NCBI GenBank assembly: GCA_017615135.1
Contig: JAGAAU010000060.1
Location: 1 to 5,681, forward strand
Length of the DNA stretch: 5,681 nucleotides
Source: Bacteroidales bacterium
Lineage (GTDB): Bacteria; Bacteroidota; Bacteroidia; Bacteroidales; UBA932
Direction of reading: 5' to 3'
Shown here: one piece after another, positions 5,022-5,681 of the stretch
Layout: the number at the start of each line of letters is the position of its first letter
Position numbering within the stretch: the first letter of the stretch is position 1
Program-made: the position numbers and the translations under genes
The notes under the pieces: model-generated
What the model was told of the DNA's origin: nothing
What the model saw: the letters and a program-made list of their open reading frames with translations, nothing else
The model's database searches: none

Positions 5022-5681
5022 TTAACGTCCAAAATAAACCAAAAGTACGGCTATATCTGAAGGAGAAATTCCCGAAATTCGGGAGGCTTGGGCTATGCTT
5101 GCCGGCTTATAACGTTCGAGCTTCTGACGACACTCAATACTCAAACCGGAAACCCTGCTGAAATCGAATCCTGAAGGAATTGCAAGATCTTCCAGACGGG
5201 ACATCTTATCGGCCTGACGCAATTCCCTGTCTATATATCCGCGATACTTGATATTTATCTCAGCAGATTCACACACCTCCCGTGAAGGCTTCTCATCGAA
5301 GCCGCTCCTTGCGAATGTTCCACGTGGAACAAAATCGAGCAGAGCCTGCAGCTCCAGCTCCGGCCGGGTGGCCAAATCTGAAATCTTTCGCGAATCTGTA
5401 AGCGTTGCCGAAGAATTTTCCTCTAAAAAAGAATTCAGAGTAGCCGCAGAAAGGTTCACATTGTTGCAAAGCTCCTCAAGGCGGTTTACAGCATCGTATT
5501 TCTTCTGCATCAGAGCGTAACGTTCCTCGCTGGCCAGGCCAATCTCGTGTGCGAGCCCGGTCAGACGCAGGTCTGCATTATCCTGCCGCAGAATTATCCG
5601 GTATTCCGCCCTAGAAGTGAACATCCGGTAAGGTTCATCCACAACCTTGGTAACCAGATCGTCTATCAAAACGCCTATATA
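5022..5681 (-). CDS. mnmG: MnmG (GidA) tRNA uridine-5-carboxymethylaminomethyl modification enzyme, C-terminal part
   Basis: MnmG, with MnmE, installs the (carboxymethyl)aminomethyl group on the wobble uridine of certain tRNAs, using FAD and NADH. The gene enters from the right edge, so only the last 219 residues of an expected 620-630 are visible and the FAD domain is missing. The visible part begins YIGVLIDDLVTK, then DEPYRMFTSRAEYRI and RQDNADLRLT, which are family hallmarks. The C-terminal helical domain that binds MnmE and tRNA has AEINIKYRGYIDRE, FDFSRVSGLS and the ending KPASIAQASRISGISPSDIA. The TAA at 5024-5022 is 18 bp from the ruvA stop, tail to tail. A TTG at 5669 is internal, not the start, because family sequence continues upstream of it. 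A parS-type palindrome is embedded at 5316-5331, where it encodes VPRGT in a poorly conserved segment. mnmG lies near the origin in many bacteria. Confidence 0.97.
   Translation of the reverse strand, partial: YIGVLIDDLVTKVVDEPYRMFTSRAEYRIILRQDNADLRLTGLAHEIGLASEERYALMQKKYDAVNRLEELCNNVNLSAATLNSFLEENSSATLTDSRKISDLATRPELELQALLDFVPRGTFARSGFDEKPSREVCESAEINIKYRGYIDRELRQADKMSRLEDLAIPSGFDFSRVSGLSIECRQKLERYKPASIAQASRISGISPSDIAVLLVYFGR
5316..5331. promoter_or_regulatory. parS: parS centromere-like site (ParB binding)
   Basis: TGTTCCACGTGGAACA is a perfect 16-bp palindrome matching the chromosomal parS consensus TGTTNCACGTGNAACA at every fixed position. parS loads ParB, which spreads and, with ParA, segregates the chromosome and recruits SMC. 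Such sites cluster near oriC and often lie inside genes. This one is inside the mnmG coding sequence, and mnmG is commonly near the origin. parA and parB are not in the window, so activity is inferred from the motif. Confidence 0.86.

Noticed and set aside
5667..5669. TTG at 5669 as the start of the right-end gene
   Set aside because: Conserved MnmG residues (YIGV) continue upstream to the edge, so the gene is simply cut by the window.

Overview
The window looks like a chromosomal segment of a Bacteroidota bacterium, most likely order Bacteroidales. This is inferred from gene content and style: a DPE2-like GH77 amylomaltase with a starch-binding-type N-terminus, a SufS-SufE-SufT-like run, moderate GC, few Shine-Dalgarno sequences, and TAnnTTTG-like promoter cores. 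Seven genes are supported and all are housekeeping. No phage, transposase or CRISPR gene is present.

Left block (1-3819, minus strand): a tightly packed unit read right to left. The order is sufS (cysteine desulfurase), sufE (sulfur acceptor), a SufT/MIP18-family (DUF59) Fe-S assembly factor, folK (HPPK, folate synthesis) and malQ (4-alpha-glucanotransferase, cut by the left edge). Spacings are 13 bp, an 8-bp overlap, a 4-bp ATGA overlap and 35 bp, so co-transcription is very likely. SufS takes sulfur from cysteine, SufE relays it, and the DUF59 protein probably helps mature Fe-S clients. FolK and MalQ appear to be passengers, and malQ may have its own internal promoter.

Middle (3820-4403): a 584-bp divergent intergenic region between sufS and ruvA. 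I see no credible gene in it. It is full of structure: spaced TTTTGCNCAAAA palindromes, a 15-bp TGTACCCTGGGTACA palindrome, a short imperfect tandem repeat, several copies of a CCCTCCGGTT-like core in both orientations, and a long inverted repeat (about 25-nt arms) enclosing two perfect hairpins. It resembles a composite REP/MITE-like or structured-RNA element and is the least explained part of the window.

Right block (4404-5681): ruvA (plus strand, Holliday-junction branch migration) converges on mnmG/gidA (minus strand, tRNA wobble-uridine modification, 5' part beyond the right edge). A perfect 11-bp inverted repeat around the ruvA stop codon probably serves as a terminator for both. Inside mnmG lies a perfect 16-bp parS-type palindrome, TGTTCCACGTGGAACA, which suggests a ParB-loading site and therefore closeness to the replication origin.

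The observations most worth following are the parS site inside mnmG and the composite repeat between sufS and ruvA. Smaller oddities are a divergent SufS active-site loop, a RuvA acidic pin with one acidic residue, a short FolK C-terminus and a reduced N-terminal domain in MalQ.
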